From Pseudorhodobacter aquimaris (GTDB lineage Bacteria; Pseudomonadota; Alphaproteobacteria; Rhodobacterales; Rhodobacteraceae), in assembly GCF_001202025.1 (NCBI RefSeq), contig NZ_LGHS01000051.1:1-39122 (forward strand): 39,122 bases of DNA, written 5' to 3'. The notes below the pieces were generated by a model that worked only from the letters and a program-made list of their open reading frames with translations, searched no databases and was not told where the DNA came from. Position numbers and translations under genes: made by a program. Shown piece by piece: positions 7,745 through 16,934 of the stretch. Numbering within the stretch: the first letter of the stretch is position 1; every line of letters begins with the position of its first letter.

Positions 7745-9703
7745 ATGAACGCCAAGGCATTCCCGCATCTTTTTACCCCGCTGACGATCCGGGGCACCAC
7801 ATTGCGCAATCGTATCATGTCCACCGGGCATGATACGTTGTTGCCCCATGGCGGGCATGTCTCGGATGACTATATCGCCTATCAAGAGGCCCGCGCCCGT
7901 GGGGGGGCCGGTTTGATCGTCACGCAGGTGGCCGGTGTGCATGAGACCGCGCGCTATACCGCGCATTTGCTGATGGCCACCGATGACGATTGCATCCCCG
8001 GCTTTCGCAAACTGGCCGAGGCCTGCCATGCCCATGGCGCGGTTGTGATCTCGCAGCTGTTCCATCCGGGGCGTGAGATCATGGAGGGCGCGAATGGCCT
8101 GTTGGCAGTGTCCTATTCCGCCTCGGCGGTGCCGAACGAGCGGTTCAAGATGATGCCGCGTGCGATGGATAAGGCGATGATCGACGAGGTGGTGCGGGGA
8201 TATGCAGATGCCGCGCGCCGGATGTGGCAGGCGGGGTTTGACGGGGTGGAGTTTGTCGGCTCTCATGGCTATTTGCCCGCGCAATTTTTGAACCCTTCGG
8301 TGAACCTGCGCACCGATGATTATGGCGGATCGCCGGAAAACCGTTTGCGTTTCCTGCAAGAGGCCCTGGCCGCGATGCGCGCCGCCACGGATGGGAATTT
8401 TATCATTGGCATGCGGCTTTCTGCCTCGGAGCGCGACGAGGGCGGGCTGACGATAGAGGACGCCTTGCAGGCCAGCTGCGCCTTGCAAGAGCAGCTTGAC
8501 TACCTCTCGCTGACGGTCGGGACCTCGGCCACTCTGGGTGGTGCGGTACATATTACCGCACCGATGAACTTTCCCGCCGCCTATGTCGCGCCCGAGGTGG
8601 CACGATTCAAAAAGGCGCTGACGATTCCGGTTTTTGCCACCGGCCGCATCAACCAGCCGCAAGAGGCCGAGGGGATGCTGGCGCGCGGCGAGGCGGATGT
8701 TTGCGGCATGACCCGCGCGCTGATCTGTGATCCGGTGATGCCCAATAAGGCCGAGGCGGGGCAAGTGGATGATATCCGCGCCTGTATCGGCTGCAATCAG
8801 GCCTGTATCCACCATTTCCATAAGGGGCTTTCGATCAGCTGCATCCAGCATCCCGAAACAGGGCGCGAGCTGCGCTTTGGCACCAAGCCGCAGGCGGCCT
8901 CCCCCCGCAAGATCATGGTGATCGGCGGCGGCCCAGCGGGGCTGAAGGCGGCAGCCACCGCGGCCGGGCGTGGCCATGATGTCACCCTTTATGAGGCGGC
9001 GGCCCAGCTTGGCGGGCAGGCGCTTTTGGCGCAGCTTTTGCCGCATCGCGCGGAGTTTGGCGGTATTGTCACCAATCTGGCGGGGGAATGCCTGCGCGCA
9101 GGGGTAAAGATTGTCAAAGGCCAGATCGTCGATGCCGCGTTGATTGATGAAACCGCGCCTGATGCGGTTATTCTTGCCACAGGGGCTGTGCCCTATTTGC
9201 CGGACATCGAGACAGACGGAGAAATGCAGATCCTGAATGCCTGGGAGGTGTTGCGCCGTGAGGCCCGCGCCGGTGCGCGTGTGGTGATTGCCGACTGGCG
9301 TGCCGACTGGATCGGGATGGGGCTGGCCGAGATGCTGGCGGCAGATGGGTCGAATGTACGTCTGGCGGTCAATGCGCCGATGGCAGGGGATACGATCCCC
9401 TATTACGTGCGCGATACGATGCTGGGCAACCTGCACCGGCTGGGCGTGGAGGTGATCCCCTACGCGCGGCTTTACGGCACGCAGGATGATACGGTGTTCA
9501 TGCAGCACACCGCCTCACAAGAGCCGATCATGCTGGAGGGGGTGGACAGTCTGGTGCTGAGCCTCGGCCACCGCCCGCAAGATGCGCTGCAAGGGGTTAT
9601 CCGAGCGCGCGGCATAGAGTTGTATCAGATCGGCGACGCCATGACCCCGCGCACCGCCGAAGAAGCGGTTTTCGAGGGCATGACGGCGGGGACCAGCGTC
9701 TGA
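7745..9703 (+). CDS. FMN/4Fe-4S/FAD oxidoreductase, NADH:flavin oxidoreductase (TMADH/FadH-like) family
   Basis: 652 residues in two halves. The N-terminal TIM barrel (about 1-340) is of the old-yellow-enzyme type and contains GSHGYLPAQFLNP and DDYGGSPENRLRF. The 4Fe-4S motif C347-x2-C350-x3-C354-x11-C366 follows. The C-terminal half starts with the Rossmann motif VIGGGPAGLKAA and includes a second nucleotide-binding region. The same layout is found in trimethylamine dehydrogenase, 2,4-dienoyl-CoA reductase and N-methylproline demethylase. With an amine-type importer and a DAO-family oxidase upstream, N-demethylation or amine oxidation is the likeliest role, but this is inference. AAGGAAA precedes the ATG. 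Last gene of the operon. Confidence 0.88.
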   Translation: MNAKAFPHLFTPLTIRGTTLRNRIMSTGHDTLLPHGGHVSDDYIAYQEARARGGAGLIVTQVAGVHETARYTAHLLMATDDDCIPGFRKLAEACHAHGAVVISQLFHPGREIMEGANGLLAVSYSASAVPNERFKMMPRAMDKAMIDEVVRGYADAARRMWQAGFDGVEFVGSHGYLPAQFLNPSVNLRTDDYGGSPENRLRFLQEALAAMRAATDGNFIIGMRLSASERDEGGLTIEDALQASCALQEQLDYLSLTVGTSATLGGAVHITAPMNFPAAYVAPEVARFKKALTIPVFATGRINQPQEAEGMLARGEADVCGMTRALICDPVMPNKAEAGQVDDIRACIGCNQACIHHFHKGLSISCIQHPETGRELRFGTKPQAASPRKIMVIGGGPAGLKAAATAAGRGHDVTLYEAAAQLGGQALLAQLLPHRAEFGGIVTNLAGECLRAGVKIVKGQIVDAALIDETAPDAVILATGAVPYLPDIETDGEMQILNAWEVLRREARAGARVVIADWRADWIGMGLAEMLAADGSNVRLAVNAPMAGDTIPYYVRDTMLGNLHRLGVEVIPYARLYGTQDDTVFMQHTASQEPIMLEGVDSLVLSLGHRPQDALQGVIRARGIELYQIGDAMTPRTAEEAVFEGMTAGTSV

Positions 9704-9864
9704 CATACTGGTAGAAGGCTGACCTTGCGTCGCTTTTTCTGCGCAGGGTATTATCATGGTTAAGGATCGAAAAATTGGTCGAACTGCTTGGCACCGCAAG
9801 ATTATTACCTTGTAAATTTCCCTGCGATCGGTTTTCTTGCCAGCCTATATAGGGAGAGGCAGCT
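9704..9864. other. Intergenic region before TRAP operon
   Basis: 161 bases separate the flavoenzyme gene from the TRAP genes. I see no strong terminator hairpin. A 19-codon frame (9756-9815) has no convincing ribosome binding site or known product. The promoter of the TRAP operon presumably lies here but cannot be assigned. Confidence 0.4.
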
Positions 9865-10365
9865 ATGATCATCAAAGCGATCGATACTCTGAATGAGGTC
9901 GTTGGCAGGGTTGTGTCTGTGGTCGCGATTATTTTCGCCGCCATGATTATTTTCGACGTGATAATGCGATATGTTTTCAATGCTCCGACGCGCTGGGCGT
10001 TTGATGTGACCAAGCAGCTATACGGTTTTTACTTTGTGATGCTGGGGGGGTACGCGCTGCGTCACCAGTCGCATGTGCGCGTTGATCTGGTGACCGAAAC
10101 GCTGGGCAATACGGCGCGGCGCTGGGTCGAGGTTGCGGGCTATCTGATCTTTTTCTTTCCATTTGCCTGGGTGTTCGTCACCCGCTCGTGGGAGTTCGGG
10201 ATGCGGTCCTGGGCGCAGGGAGAGACCACCTACGGCTCCGTCCAGCTGCCTGTTTACCCCTTGAAACTGGCGATGGCTGCCGCGGCCTTTCTGTTGCTGA
10301 TACAGGGCATCTCCGAAGTGCTGAAACTTATCCTTGGACGCGAGGTTGCGCACCATGACACCTGA
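9865..10365 (+). CDS. TRAP transporter small permease (DctQ family)
   Basis: 166-residue membrane protein with four hydrophobic segments, the usual size and topology of the DctQ subunit. The first segment is VVSVVAIIFAAMIIFDVIMRYVF, including the family-typical D-x-x-x-RY element. It partners the large permease to drive sodium- or proton-coupled uptake of an organic acid delivered by the binding protein at 11699. AGGGAGAGG precedes the ATG at 9865. Its 3' end overlaps the start of the next gene by 11 bases. Confidence 0.92.
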   Translation: MIIKAIDTLNEVVGRVVSVVAIIFAAMIIFDVIMRYVFNAPTRWAFDVTKQLYGFYFVMLGGYALRHQSHVRVDLVTETLGNTARRWVEVAGYLIFFFPFAWVFVTRSWEFGMRSWAQGETTYGSVQLPVYPLKLAMAAAAFLLLIQGISEVLKLILGREVAHHDT

Positions 10366-11677
10366 GATTATCGCCCTTTGCATGTTCGGGCTTTTGCTGA
10401 CCGGCCTGTTCATGGGGCACCCTTTGGCCTTTGTGCTTGGCGGCACGGCTGTTCTGGGCACCTTGATTGCGGGCAAGCCGATGGTGCTGGGCATCGTGAT
10501 CAACCGGATTTTCGGCGATGTGCTGGATAACTTTACCCTGATCGCGATTCCCTTGTTTATTTTGATGGCGAGGTTCCTGTCCGACAGTGGCGTGACCGAC
10601 AAGATGTTCGAAAGCCTGCGTTTGCTCTTGTCCAACGTGCGGGGCGGGCTGGCGCTTGCGGTGGTGTTTATCTCCATCCTGCTGGCGGCGACGACCGGGA
10701 TTATTGGTGCCTCGATCACCGTGATGGGCGTTATGGCGCTGCGTCCGATGCTGCAATACGGCTATTCGCCGACGCTGACGACAGGGGTTATCGCGGCTTC
10801 GGGTTGTCTTGGCATTCTGATCCCGCCGTCGATCATGTTGATCCTGATGGCCTCCTATTCGCCGCTTTCGGTGGGCGAGCTGTTCGCCGGCGCGATGATC
10901 CCCGGTGTGTTGCTGGGCCTGCTCTATGCGGTTTGGGTGGTGATCGTTGCGATTTTCGACCCTAAATCGGCCCCTGCGGTAGAGCCGGACGAGAAGATCG
11001 AACGCGCGGCACTTTTGCGGATGCTCTTGATCGAGGCCTTGCCGCCGCTGGTGCTGATCCTTGGTATCCTTGGGTCGCTTCTGGCCGGGATTGCTACGGC
11101 GACCGAGGCCTCGGCCATTGGTGCGGCCTTGGCGCTTGGCATCGTTATCCTGCGCCGTAAATTTGAGTGGAAATCCTTCTATTCGGCGATGTTGGAGACG
11201 GGGCGGACTTCCGCGATGATCCTGTTCATTGTGGTGGGTGCCACGGCCTTTACCGGGGTGTTCAATATCACCGGCGGACTGCGCGCCACCCAAGAGATCA
11301 TCCGCGGCCTTGATATGGCTCCATGGCTCTTGATTGTGATGATGCTGTTCATCGTGTTTATTCTCGGGGCGTTTCTGGACTGGACTGGCATTGTGCTGTT
11401 GTCCTTCCCGATTTTCCTGCCCATCATCCAAGAGATGGACGTGAACCTTTTGTGGTTCGTGGTGTTGATGGCCTTGGTGCTGCAGACCTCGTTCCTGACG
11501 CCGCCGTTCGGCTATGCGCTGTTCTACTTGCGTGCAATCGCCCCCAAAGAGGTGCGCACCGGGCAGATTATCGCGGGTGTGATGCCCTTTATCGGGCTGA
11601 TTATTCTGATGTGTCTGGCCGTGGCACTTATACCGCAACTTGTGCTTTGGTTGCCACATACCCTTTATACTAACTGA
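10355..11677 (+). CDS. TRAP transporter large permease (DctM family)
   Basis: 440-residue, highly hydrophobic ion-coupled carrier subunit with about 12 membrane segments. Typical DctM stretches are present, such as ATTGIIGASITVMGVMAL and ASGCLGILIPPSIMLILM. I chose the ATG at 10355 with GAGG about ten bases upstream; it overlaps the end of the small permease gene, which indicates translational coupling. A longer in-frame start at 10334 is less likely. Works with the small permease and the binding protein downstream. Confidence 0.93.
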   Translation: MTPEIIALCMFGLLLTGLFMGHPLAFVLGGTAVLGTLIAGKPMVLGIVINRIFGDVLDNFTLIAIPLFILMARFLSDSGVTDKMFESLRLLLSNVRGGLALAVVFISILLAATTGIIGASITVMGVMALRPMLQYGYSPTLTTGVIAASGCLGILIPPSIMLILMASYSPLSVGELFAGAMIPGVLLGLLYAVWVVIVAIFDPKSAPAVEPDEKIERAALLRMLLIEALPPLVLILGILGSLLAGIATATEASAIGAALALGIVILRRKFEWKSFYSAMLETGRTSAMILFIVVGATAFTGVFNITGGLRATQEIIRGLDMAPWLLIVMMLFIVFILGAFLDWTGIVLLSFPIFLPIIQEMDVNLLWFVVLMALVLQTSFLTPPFGYALFYLRAIAPKEVRTGQIIAGVMPFIGLIILMCLAVALIPQLVLWLPHTLYTN

Positions 11678-11698
11678 CCTTTTGAGGAGGAGAGACGA

Positions 11699-12790
11699 AT
11701 GAAAACCATTCCTATGATCACTGCGGCGGCCTTGTCGTTTGGTGTTGCAGGCGCTGCTGTTGCACAAGAAAGCTGGACCATGACGACCACATGGCCCACC
11801 TCGCTGGAGCTGATCGAGATCGACAAGCATTTTGTCGAGCTGGCCAATAAGCTGACCGGTGAAGACCTCAACATCGAGTTCTTTGAAGGCGGCGCATTGG
11901 TTCCTGCCGGTGAGGTTTTCGGTGCGGTTGAATCGGGTACGATTCAGGCCGGCGCTGACTGGCCGGGTTATTGGGCCGGCCGCAACTCGGCATTCTCGCC
12001 TTTGGCCACGACAGCATCCCTTTTCAACGCAGTGGATTACGTGAACTGGATCCAGCAGTGGGGCGGTGCCGAGATCTATAACGAGATCTATGGCAAATTT
12101 GGCATGGTCTATTTGCCATACGGTGTGACCAACAACGAATCCGGTTTCCGCACCAACAAAAAGATCGAAACGCTGGATGACCTGCAAGGCATGCGTCTGC
12201 GCCTTTCGGGCTTGGAGCAGGGGCGCCTGTTGGAAGAGCTTGGCGGTAGCCAGGTATCCATAGCGGGTGGTGAGATCTATCAGTCGTTGGAACGCGGCGT
12301 GATCGACGGTGCTGAATTCTCGACCCCGAACGTCGATTTCTCGGGCGGTTTCCAGCAGGTTACCAAGTTCTGGGCGACGCCCGGTTGGCACCAGTCGGCA
12401 TCCATCTTTGGTGTGATGATCAACAAAGCCTCTTGGGATGCGCTCAAGCCTGAAACCCGTGAGATGCTGCAGGTTGCGGCGGATGCGAACCTGATCTGGT
12501 CGCTTGCCTTTACCGAAAAGCGCGCGACAGAGGCCTATCAGCAGTTCAAGGATGCCGGTATCGAGATCACCCGTTACGACGATGCCACGCTGGAAAAAGT
12601 TCAGGAAATGGCGAACGCCGTTATTGAAACAACAGCTTGTGAAAACCCCGATAGTGCGAAGGTTTACCTGAGCATGATGGAATATCTGGGTGATTACGCC
12701 AAGTGGCGTGACGCCTCGGCACCGTTCAACCTTGGCCGGACTCCAAATGGTCCTGACGTCGAGAAACTGCGTGAATGTGCGGCGCAATAA
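11699..12790 (+). CDS. TRAP transporter substrate-binding protein (DctP/TakP-like)
   Basis: 363-residue periplasmic receptor of the DctP superfamily. Signal peptide MKTIPMITAAALSFGVAGAAVA is followed by the mature start QESWTMTTTWPTS. The FRTNKKIETLDDLQGMRLR segment (about 155-175) holds the arginine that in this family pairs with the ligand carboxylate. SGLEQGRLLEELGG and LERGVIDGAEFSTP resemble the 2-oxoacid-binding TakP branch, but ligand assignment is tentative. A strong ribosome site, GAGGAGGAGAG, precedes the ATG. Last gene of the TRAP operon, followed by a clear terminator. Confidence 0.9.
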   Translation: MKTIPMITAAALSFGVAGAAVAQESWTMTTTWPTSLELIEIDKHFVELANKLTGEDLNIEFFEGGALVPAGEVFGAVESGTIQAGADWPGYWAGRNSAFSPLATTASLFNAVDYVNWIQQWGGAEIYNEIYGKFGMVYLPYGVTNNESGFRTNKKIETLDDLQGMRLRLSGLEQGRLLEELGGSQVSIAGGEIYQSLERGVIDGAEFSTPNVDFSGGFQQVTKFWATPGWHQSASIFGVMINKASWDALKPETREMLQVAADANLIWSLAFTEKRATEAYQQFKDAGIEITRYDDATLEKVQEMANAVIETTACENPDSAKVYLSMMEYLGDYAKWRDASAPFNLGRTPNGPDVEKLRECAAQ

Positions 12791-12812
12791 AAACGCGCTG
12801 AAATACCACCGG

Positions 12813-12839
12813 AAAGACCCGCTACAAGCGGGTCTTTTT
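12813..12839 (+). terminator. Rho-independent terminator of the TRAP operon
   Basis: Perfect 10-bp stem AAAGACCCGC/GCGGGTCTTT with a TACAA loop, ending in a T-run. It starts 23 bases after the stop codon of the TRAP binding-protein gene. Confidence 0.9.
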
Positions 12840-12983
12840 GTATCCAGTTGCGGGAATGGGTGCCGGGGTGCCGTTTTATATGGTAACGTAATGATATTGT
12901 TACACTATTATGTTTACCTCATGAATGCTTGAATAAGTTTGTTCAGGGCGGCAAAGTGCCTATACCACCATGGGAGAAATGAA
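12840..12983 (+). promoter_or_regulatory. Probable promoter region of second ABC operon, with GTAAC/GTTAC dyad
   Basis: After the terminator comes an AT-rich stretch leading to the second binding-protein gene. It holds the inverted repeat GTAAC (12883-12887) and GTTAC (12899-12903), spaced by 11 bases, which could be an operator. No regulator gene is adjacent to claim it. Confidence 0.35.
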
Positions 12984-14045
12984 ATGACACATAAACTATA
13001 TCTAGGCGCCACCGCGATTGCGCTTGCTCTGGCGGCCCCTGCACATGCGGACACCTTGCGGTTGCTGACATGGGGCGGCTATGCCCCCGATGCCGTCATC
13101 GACCTCTTTGAGGCAGAGACAGGCCACACGGTTGAGGTGACGCTGTCCAACAATGAGGAAATGATCGCCAAGCTGCGCGCCACCGGCGGCGGCGGTTTTG
13201 ATCTGGTCCAGCCAAGCCAGGACCGTATCGCAGGCCCCCAGCGTGAATTCGGTATCTACAAGCCGATTGATCTGAGCAAGGTCGACGCCTCGCTTTTCAT
13301 CCCTTCGATGTTGGAGGCGACCAAGGCCAATACCACCGTGGATGGCGAGGTTTACGGCTTGCCCAATATCTGGGGCACCTCCGGTCTGATCGTCAATTCC
13401 GCAGAGGCACCAAACGTCAAGGATTACACCGATCTTTGCGACGAATCGCTGACGGGCAAGGTGAGCTACCGTTTGAAGCGGCCAACCCTGATCGGCTTTG
13501 CCTTTGCGATGGGGATGGACCCATTTGCCGCCTATGACGACGAGGCCGCCTATAAGGATATCCTCGACAAGGTCGAGGCCAAGCTGATTGAATGCAAACC
13601 TGTCGTAAAGGCCTATTGGGGCGGCGGCGACGAGCTGTTGAACCTTATGCGCTCGGGTGAGGCGGTTGCCTCTATGGCGTGGGACACCGGCGGCTGGAAG
13701 CTGAACAACGACAACCCCGATATCAACTTTGTTGCACCGGCTTCGGGCGCTTTGGGTTGGGTTGATACCTTTGCCTTGCCCGCACAGGGCCGCGCGGATG
13801 ACGCCGCCTATGCCTGGATCAACTTTGTGATGAAGCCTGAAATCGCCGCGATGGTGACCGAGGCTGCGGGCAATTTCACGGCCTCCCTCGGGGCGGATGA
13901 ATTCGCGGATGAGGTGTTGAAGGCACAATATCAATCCAGCTTCCCGGCTGAGGCGATTGACAATATCCGTTGGTATCCTCCGGTTCCGGCCAATCTGGAA
14001 CGGATCGAAGGCGAAGCGCTGGACCGCGTCCAAGCCGCGAAGTAA
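12984..14045 (+). CDS. ABC transporter substrate-binding protein (PotD/PotF-like)
   Basis: 353-residue periplasmic binding protein. Signal peptide MTHKLYLGATAIALALAAPAHA is followed by the mature start DTLRLLTWGGYAPD, a signature of the spermidine/putrescine-binding family. GLPNIWGTSGLIVN and AYWGGGDELLNLMRSGE are further typical stretches. The ATG at 12984 follows GGGAGAAA. It heads a four-gene importer operon separate from the first one; the two binding proteins look clearly different in sequence, so substrates probably differ. Ligand unknown beyond the polyamine-like family. Confidence 0.92.
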   Translation: MTHKLYLGATAIALALAAPAHADTLRLLTWGGYAPDAVIDLFEAETGHTVEVTLSNNEEMIAKLRATGGGGFDLVQPSQDRIAGPQREFGIYKPIDLSKVDASLFIPSMLEATKANTTVDGEVYGLPNIWGTSGLIVNSAEAPNVKDYTDLCDESLTGKVSYRLKRPTLIGFAFAMGMDPFAAYDDEAAYKDILDKVEAKLIECKPVVKAYWGGGDELLNLMRSGEAVASMAWDTGGWKLNNDNPDINFVAPASGALGWVDTFALPAQGRADDAAYAWINFVMKPEIAAMVTEAAGNFTASLGADEFADEVLKAQYQSSFPAEAIDNIRWYPPVPANLERIEGEALDRVQAAK

Positions 14046-14065
14046 GAAGCGTTTTATTGCTATCG

Positions 14066-14093
14066 GACGGCCCGGTTTCCAGATCGGGCCGTC
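14066..14093 (+). promoter_or_regulatory. Intercistronic hairpin after binding-protein gene
   Basis: Perfect 9-bp stem GACGGCCCG/CGGGCCGTC (14066-14074 with 14085-14093) and a 10-base loop, without a strong T-tract. It separates the binding-protein gene from the ATPase gene and probably favours higher expression of the former. Confidence 0.55.
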
Positions 14094-14116
14094 TATTCCA
14101 ATTCAAAGGACATGAC

Positions 14117-15223
14117 ATGACTGCCGATCTTACCTCCGATTTGGAATGCCGCGCGCTGACACGGCATTTCGGTGATGTCGTTGCAGTGCAGGGGGTCGAT
14201 TTTTCGGTTGCTGCGGGGTCGTTCTTTTCGATACTCGGGCCGTCGGGCTGTGGTAAAACCACCATCATGCGGATGATTGCGGGGTTTTTGGAACCCACCA
14301 GCGGCGATATCCGCATCAAGGGACGGTCCGTTTTGGGGGTGCCGCCGAACAAGCGGCCGGTGAATATGGTGTTTCAGCATCTGGCGCTGTTCCCGATGAT
14401 GAATGTGGCCGAAAACATCGGCTACGGGCTGCGTCGCCAGGGTGTCGCCAAGGCTGAGATTATCCGCCGCACAGGTGAGGTTCTGGAGCGCATCAACCTG
14501 CCGGGTATTGGCACCCGCAAAGTGTCTGAACTTTCGGGCGGTCAGCGGCAGCGCGTGGCCATTGCCCGCTGCATGGTCTTGCAGCCGGATGTTTTGCTGC
14601 TGGATGAGCCCTTGGGCGCGCTTGACCTCAAGCTGCGCGAAAAGATGAAGGTAGAGCTGAAGGCGCTTCAGGCAGAGTTTGACACGACCTTTGTCTATAT
14701 CACCCATGATCAGGGTGAGGCGCTGGTGATGTCGGATGCTGTGGCGGTGATGAATGCCGGCCGGTTTGAACAGGTCGGCGCGGCGCGTGACCTTTATTAC
14801 CGCCCTGAAACCGCCTTTGTGGCCGGGTTTGTCGGTGAGGCAAACCGCTGGCGCGGGCGTGTGGAAGCCGTTGATGGCACGCTGGCAGAGGTGCGCAGCG
14901 AAAGCGGTCTGTTGATCCGCACCCAAGGCCAGAACCTGCGCCCCGGCGACAGGGTCGAGATTTTTGTGCGGCCAGAGGCGATTGCCATCAACCTCGATGC
15001 GAAAACTGCCGCTGCCAGCCCGAACCAGATGGCCGTGCAGGTCAGCGCTTTGTTGTTCAACGGCGCCAATAGCCGCGTTTTGGTGCGTGACCCGCAATCG
15101 GGTGCGGAAATCGACGTCGCCTTGCCGCAATCTGCCGAATTTTCAAACCTTGCCAAAGGCGCGCAGGTTCATATCAGCTGGGGCCGCGAACAGGCGCTTT
15201 GCTTTGCGGATGCAACGCTATGA
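14117..15223 (+). CDS. ABC transporter ATP-binding protein (PotA-like)
   Basis: 368-residue ATPase. Motifs: Walker A GPSGCGKTT, Q-loop QHLALFPMM, signature LSGGQRQR, Walker B LLLDEPLGALD, switch histidine in ITHDQ. A TOBE-type C-terminal domain (about 285-365) follows. The ATG at 14117 has AAAGGA seven bases upstream; the long in-frame extension to 13970 would overlap the binding-protein gene and is rejected. The stop overlaps the start of the next permease by four bases (ATGA). Confidence 0.93.
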   Translation: MTADLTSDLECRALTRHFGDVVAVQGVDFSVAAGSFFSILGPSGCGKTTIMRMIAGFLEPTSGDIRIKGRSVLGVPPNKRPVNMVFQHLALFPMMNVAENIGYGLRRQGVAKAEIIRRTGEVLERINLPGIGTRKVSELSGGQRQRVAIARCMVLQPDVLLLDEPLGALDLKLREKMKVELKALQAEFDTTFVYITHDQGEALVMSDAVAVMNAGRFEQVGAARDLYYRPETAFVAGFVGEANRWRGRVEAVDGTLAEVRSESGLLIRTQGQNLRPGDRVEIFVRPEAIAINLDAKTAAASPNQMAVQVSALLFNGANSRVLVRDPQSGAEIDVALPQSAEFSNLAKGAQVHISWGREQALCFADATL

Positions 15224-16083
15224 GCAGCAAACGCCTCGGGTTTTTCCTTTTGCTGGCACCTTTGGTGCTTTGGCTGGGGTTGCTTATCATCCTGCCGCAT
15301 ATCGATATGGCCATTGTCTCCTTGCGCACCCGTGTTGCGCCGCGTGAATATGCGCCAAGCCTTGATAATTACGCGGCCTTCGTGACAGAGCCGCTGTATC
15401 TCTTTACCTTCCTGCGCACTGCCGTGATGTCGATCCTCGTAACCGTGATCACCCTGATCATCGCCTTCCCGATCAGCTATTACATCGCCAAGATCGCCAA
15501 GGGCCGCAGTCAGGCCGCTTTGTTCCTGATGTGCCTTGTCCCCTTTTGGGTGTCAGAGCTGGTCCGCACCTTCGGCTGGATCATCTTGTTGCGCGAAACC
15601 GGCGTTATCAGCGGCTTTTTGCAATGGCTCGGGCTGGCGGATCAGCCGGTTGAGATGCTTTATAATGATGCCGCGATGATGCTGGGGCTTGTCTATACCT
15701 CGATGCTGTTCATGGTGGTGCCATTGACGACAACGCTGGAAAGCCTTGATGACGCGGTGATTGAGGCGGGCTATGACCTTGGCGGCACCGGCCCCTCGGT
15801 CCTGCGCGAGATCGTTATCCCCCACGCCATGCCGGGCATTGTTTCGGGCTGTATCGTGGTGTTCATGCTGTCATTGGGCAATTACCTGACGCCCACAATG
15901 TTGGGCGGCAAGGACAGCCTTTGGTTCACCCAGTTGATCTATTCGCAGTTCATCGTCCGCTTTAACTGGGAGCTGGGCGCGGCCTTTGGCTTTTGCCTGC
16001 TGTTTGCGTCATCGGTTATCGTCTGGGCCACGCTGCGCTTGACCGGCCAGACATTGGAACGCACAATGGGAGAAGGCTCATGA
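15220..16083 (+). CDS. ABC transporter permease (PotB-like)
   Basis: 287-residue inner-membrane permease of normal family length, with about six membrane segments beginning LGFFLLLAPLVLWLGLLIILP. Its EAA-type loop is AGYDLGGTGPSVLREIVIPHAMPG. Start and stop overlap the neighbouring genes by four bases each, indicating tight translational coupling. It pairs with the permease at 16080. Unlike the permease at 3364 it has no large extra loop after TM1. Confidence 0.92.
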   Translation: MSSKRLGFFLLLAPLVLWLGLLIILPHIDMAIVSLRTRVAPREYAPSLDNYAAFVTEPLYLFTFLRTAVMSILVTVITLIIAFPISYYIAKIAKGRSQAALFLMCLVPFWVSELVRTFGWIILLRETGVISGFLQWLGLADQPVEMLYNDAAMMLGLVYTSMLFMVVPLTTTLESLDDAVIEAGYDLGGTGPSVLREIVIPHAMPGIVSGCIVVFMLSLGNYLTPTMLGGKDSLWFTQLIYSQFIVRFNWELGAAFGFCLLFASSVIVWATLRLTGQTLERTMGEGS

Positions 16084-16928
16084 TCCCCTCAATCCCGCGC
16101 TCGCGCGCAATGCGGGTGGCTTATGGCGCCTATGTGACCGCGTTTTTCATGTGGCTGGCCTTGCCGCTGATCACCGTGTCGGTCTTTGCCTTCAACGACA
16201 GCCTGTTTCCTTCGCTGCCGTGGGAGGGGTTCACTTGGGGTTGGTTCTTTGGCGATGCCCGCCCGCAGATCGGCCTGTTCCATGAGCGGCGGATTTTGGC
16301 CTCTATCGGCACCTCGGCCTTTATTGCGACGGTGGTTTCGGCGCTTGCGGTGACGGTGGGCACGACCAATGCCTTCCTTTTCAACCGCTACAGCTTTCGG
16401 GGGCGCGGGTTCCTTTATGTGCTGATGCTGCTGCCGCTGGTGGTGCCGGGGATCGTGCTCGGGATCTCTATTTTGGTGTTTTCCAGCCGCGTGGCCGGCG
16501 TGGTACAGGATGTGACCGGGCTTTATACCGAGGTATTGCGACCGGGCCTGCCTTTGGTGATCGCGGGGCAGTTTTCCTTTATCACCACGATTGCGACGCT
16601 GGTGATTTCGGCCCGCCTGATCAAATTCGACCGCTCGCTAGAGGAGGCCGCGCTGAACCTTGGCGCGGGGCCCCTGACGGCGATCAGGACCGTGACCATC
16701 CCCTATTTGCTGCCCGCATTGGTTGGCGCATTCGTGGTGTCCTTCCTCATGAGCTTTGAGAATTTCAACACCACCTTGATGCTTGTAGGTTCCGATGCGC
16801 CGCTGACGATCACGATGTTCGACCGTCTGAAGGAAGGCTCCACCCCTGTTTTGAACGCGGTGTCCTTGTTGTTGATGCTGGGGTCGGCGGTGCTGGCGTT
16901 GTTGATGATCGCGGTGCAGCGGCGCTGA
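16080..16928 (+). CDS. ABC transporter permease (PotC-like)
   Basis: 282-residue membrane permease with about six segments. The first hydrophobic segment is VTAFFMWLALPLITVSVFAF, and the coupling loop is LEEAALNLGAGPLTAIRTVTIP. GGGAGAAGG lies ahead of the ATG, which overlaps the previous stop. Last gene of the second polyamine-type operon. Only six bases separate its stop from the stop of the convergent dehydrogenase gene, and I see no terminator between them. Confidence 0.92.
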   Translation: MIPSIPRSRAMRVAYGAYVTAFFMWLALPLITVSVFAFNDSLFPSLPWEGFTWGWFFGDARPQIGLFHERRILASIGTSAFIATVVSALAVTVGTTNAFLFNRYSFRGRGFLYVLMLLPLVVPGIVLGISILVFSSRVAGVVQDVTGLYTEVLRPGLPLVIAGQFSFITTIATLVISARLIKFDRSLEEAALNLGAGPLTAIRTVTIPYLLPALVGAFVVSFLMSFENFNTTLMLVGSDAPLTITMFDRLKEGSTPVLNAVSLLLMLGSAVLALLMIAVQRR

Positions 16929-16934
16929 CGTGGA

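Noticed and set aside
7727-9508. 593-residue minus-strand open frame
   Set aside because: It is a shadow of the 652-residue oxidoreductase gene, caused by GC-rich codon use. Its translation has no recognisable family, while the plus-strand protein has full motifs.
9756-9815. 19-codon open frame before the TRAP operon
   Set aside because: No ribosome binding site of note and no known leader-peptide signature.
10328-12787. 819-residue minus-strand open frame opposite the TRAP genes
   Set aside because: It is rich in H, R, Q and N with no domain, and lies exactly opposite two well-supported transporter genes.
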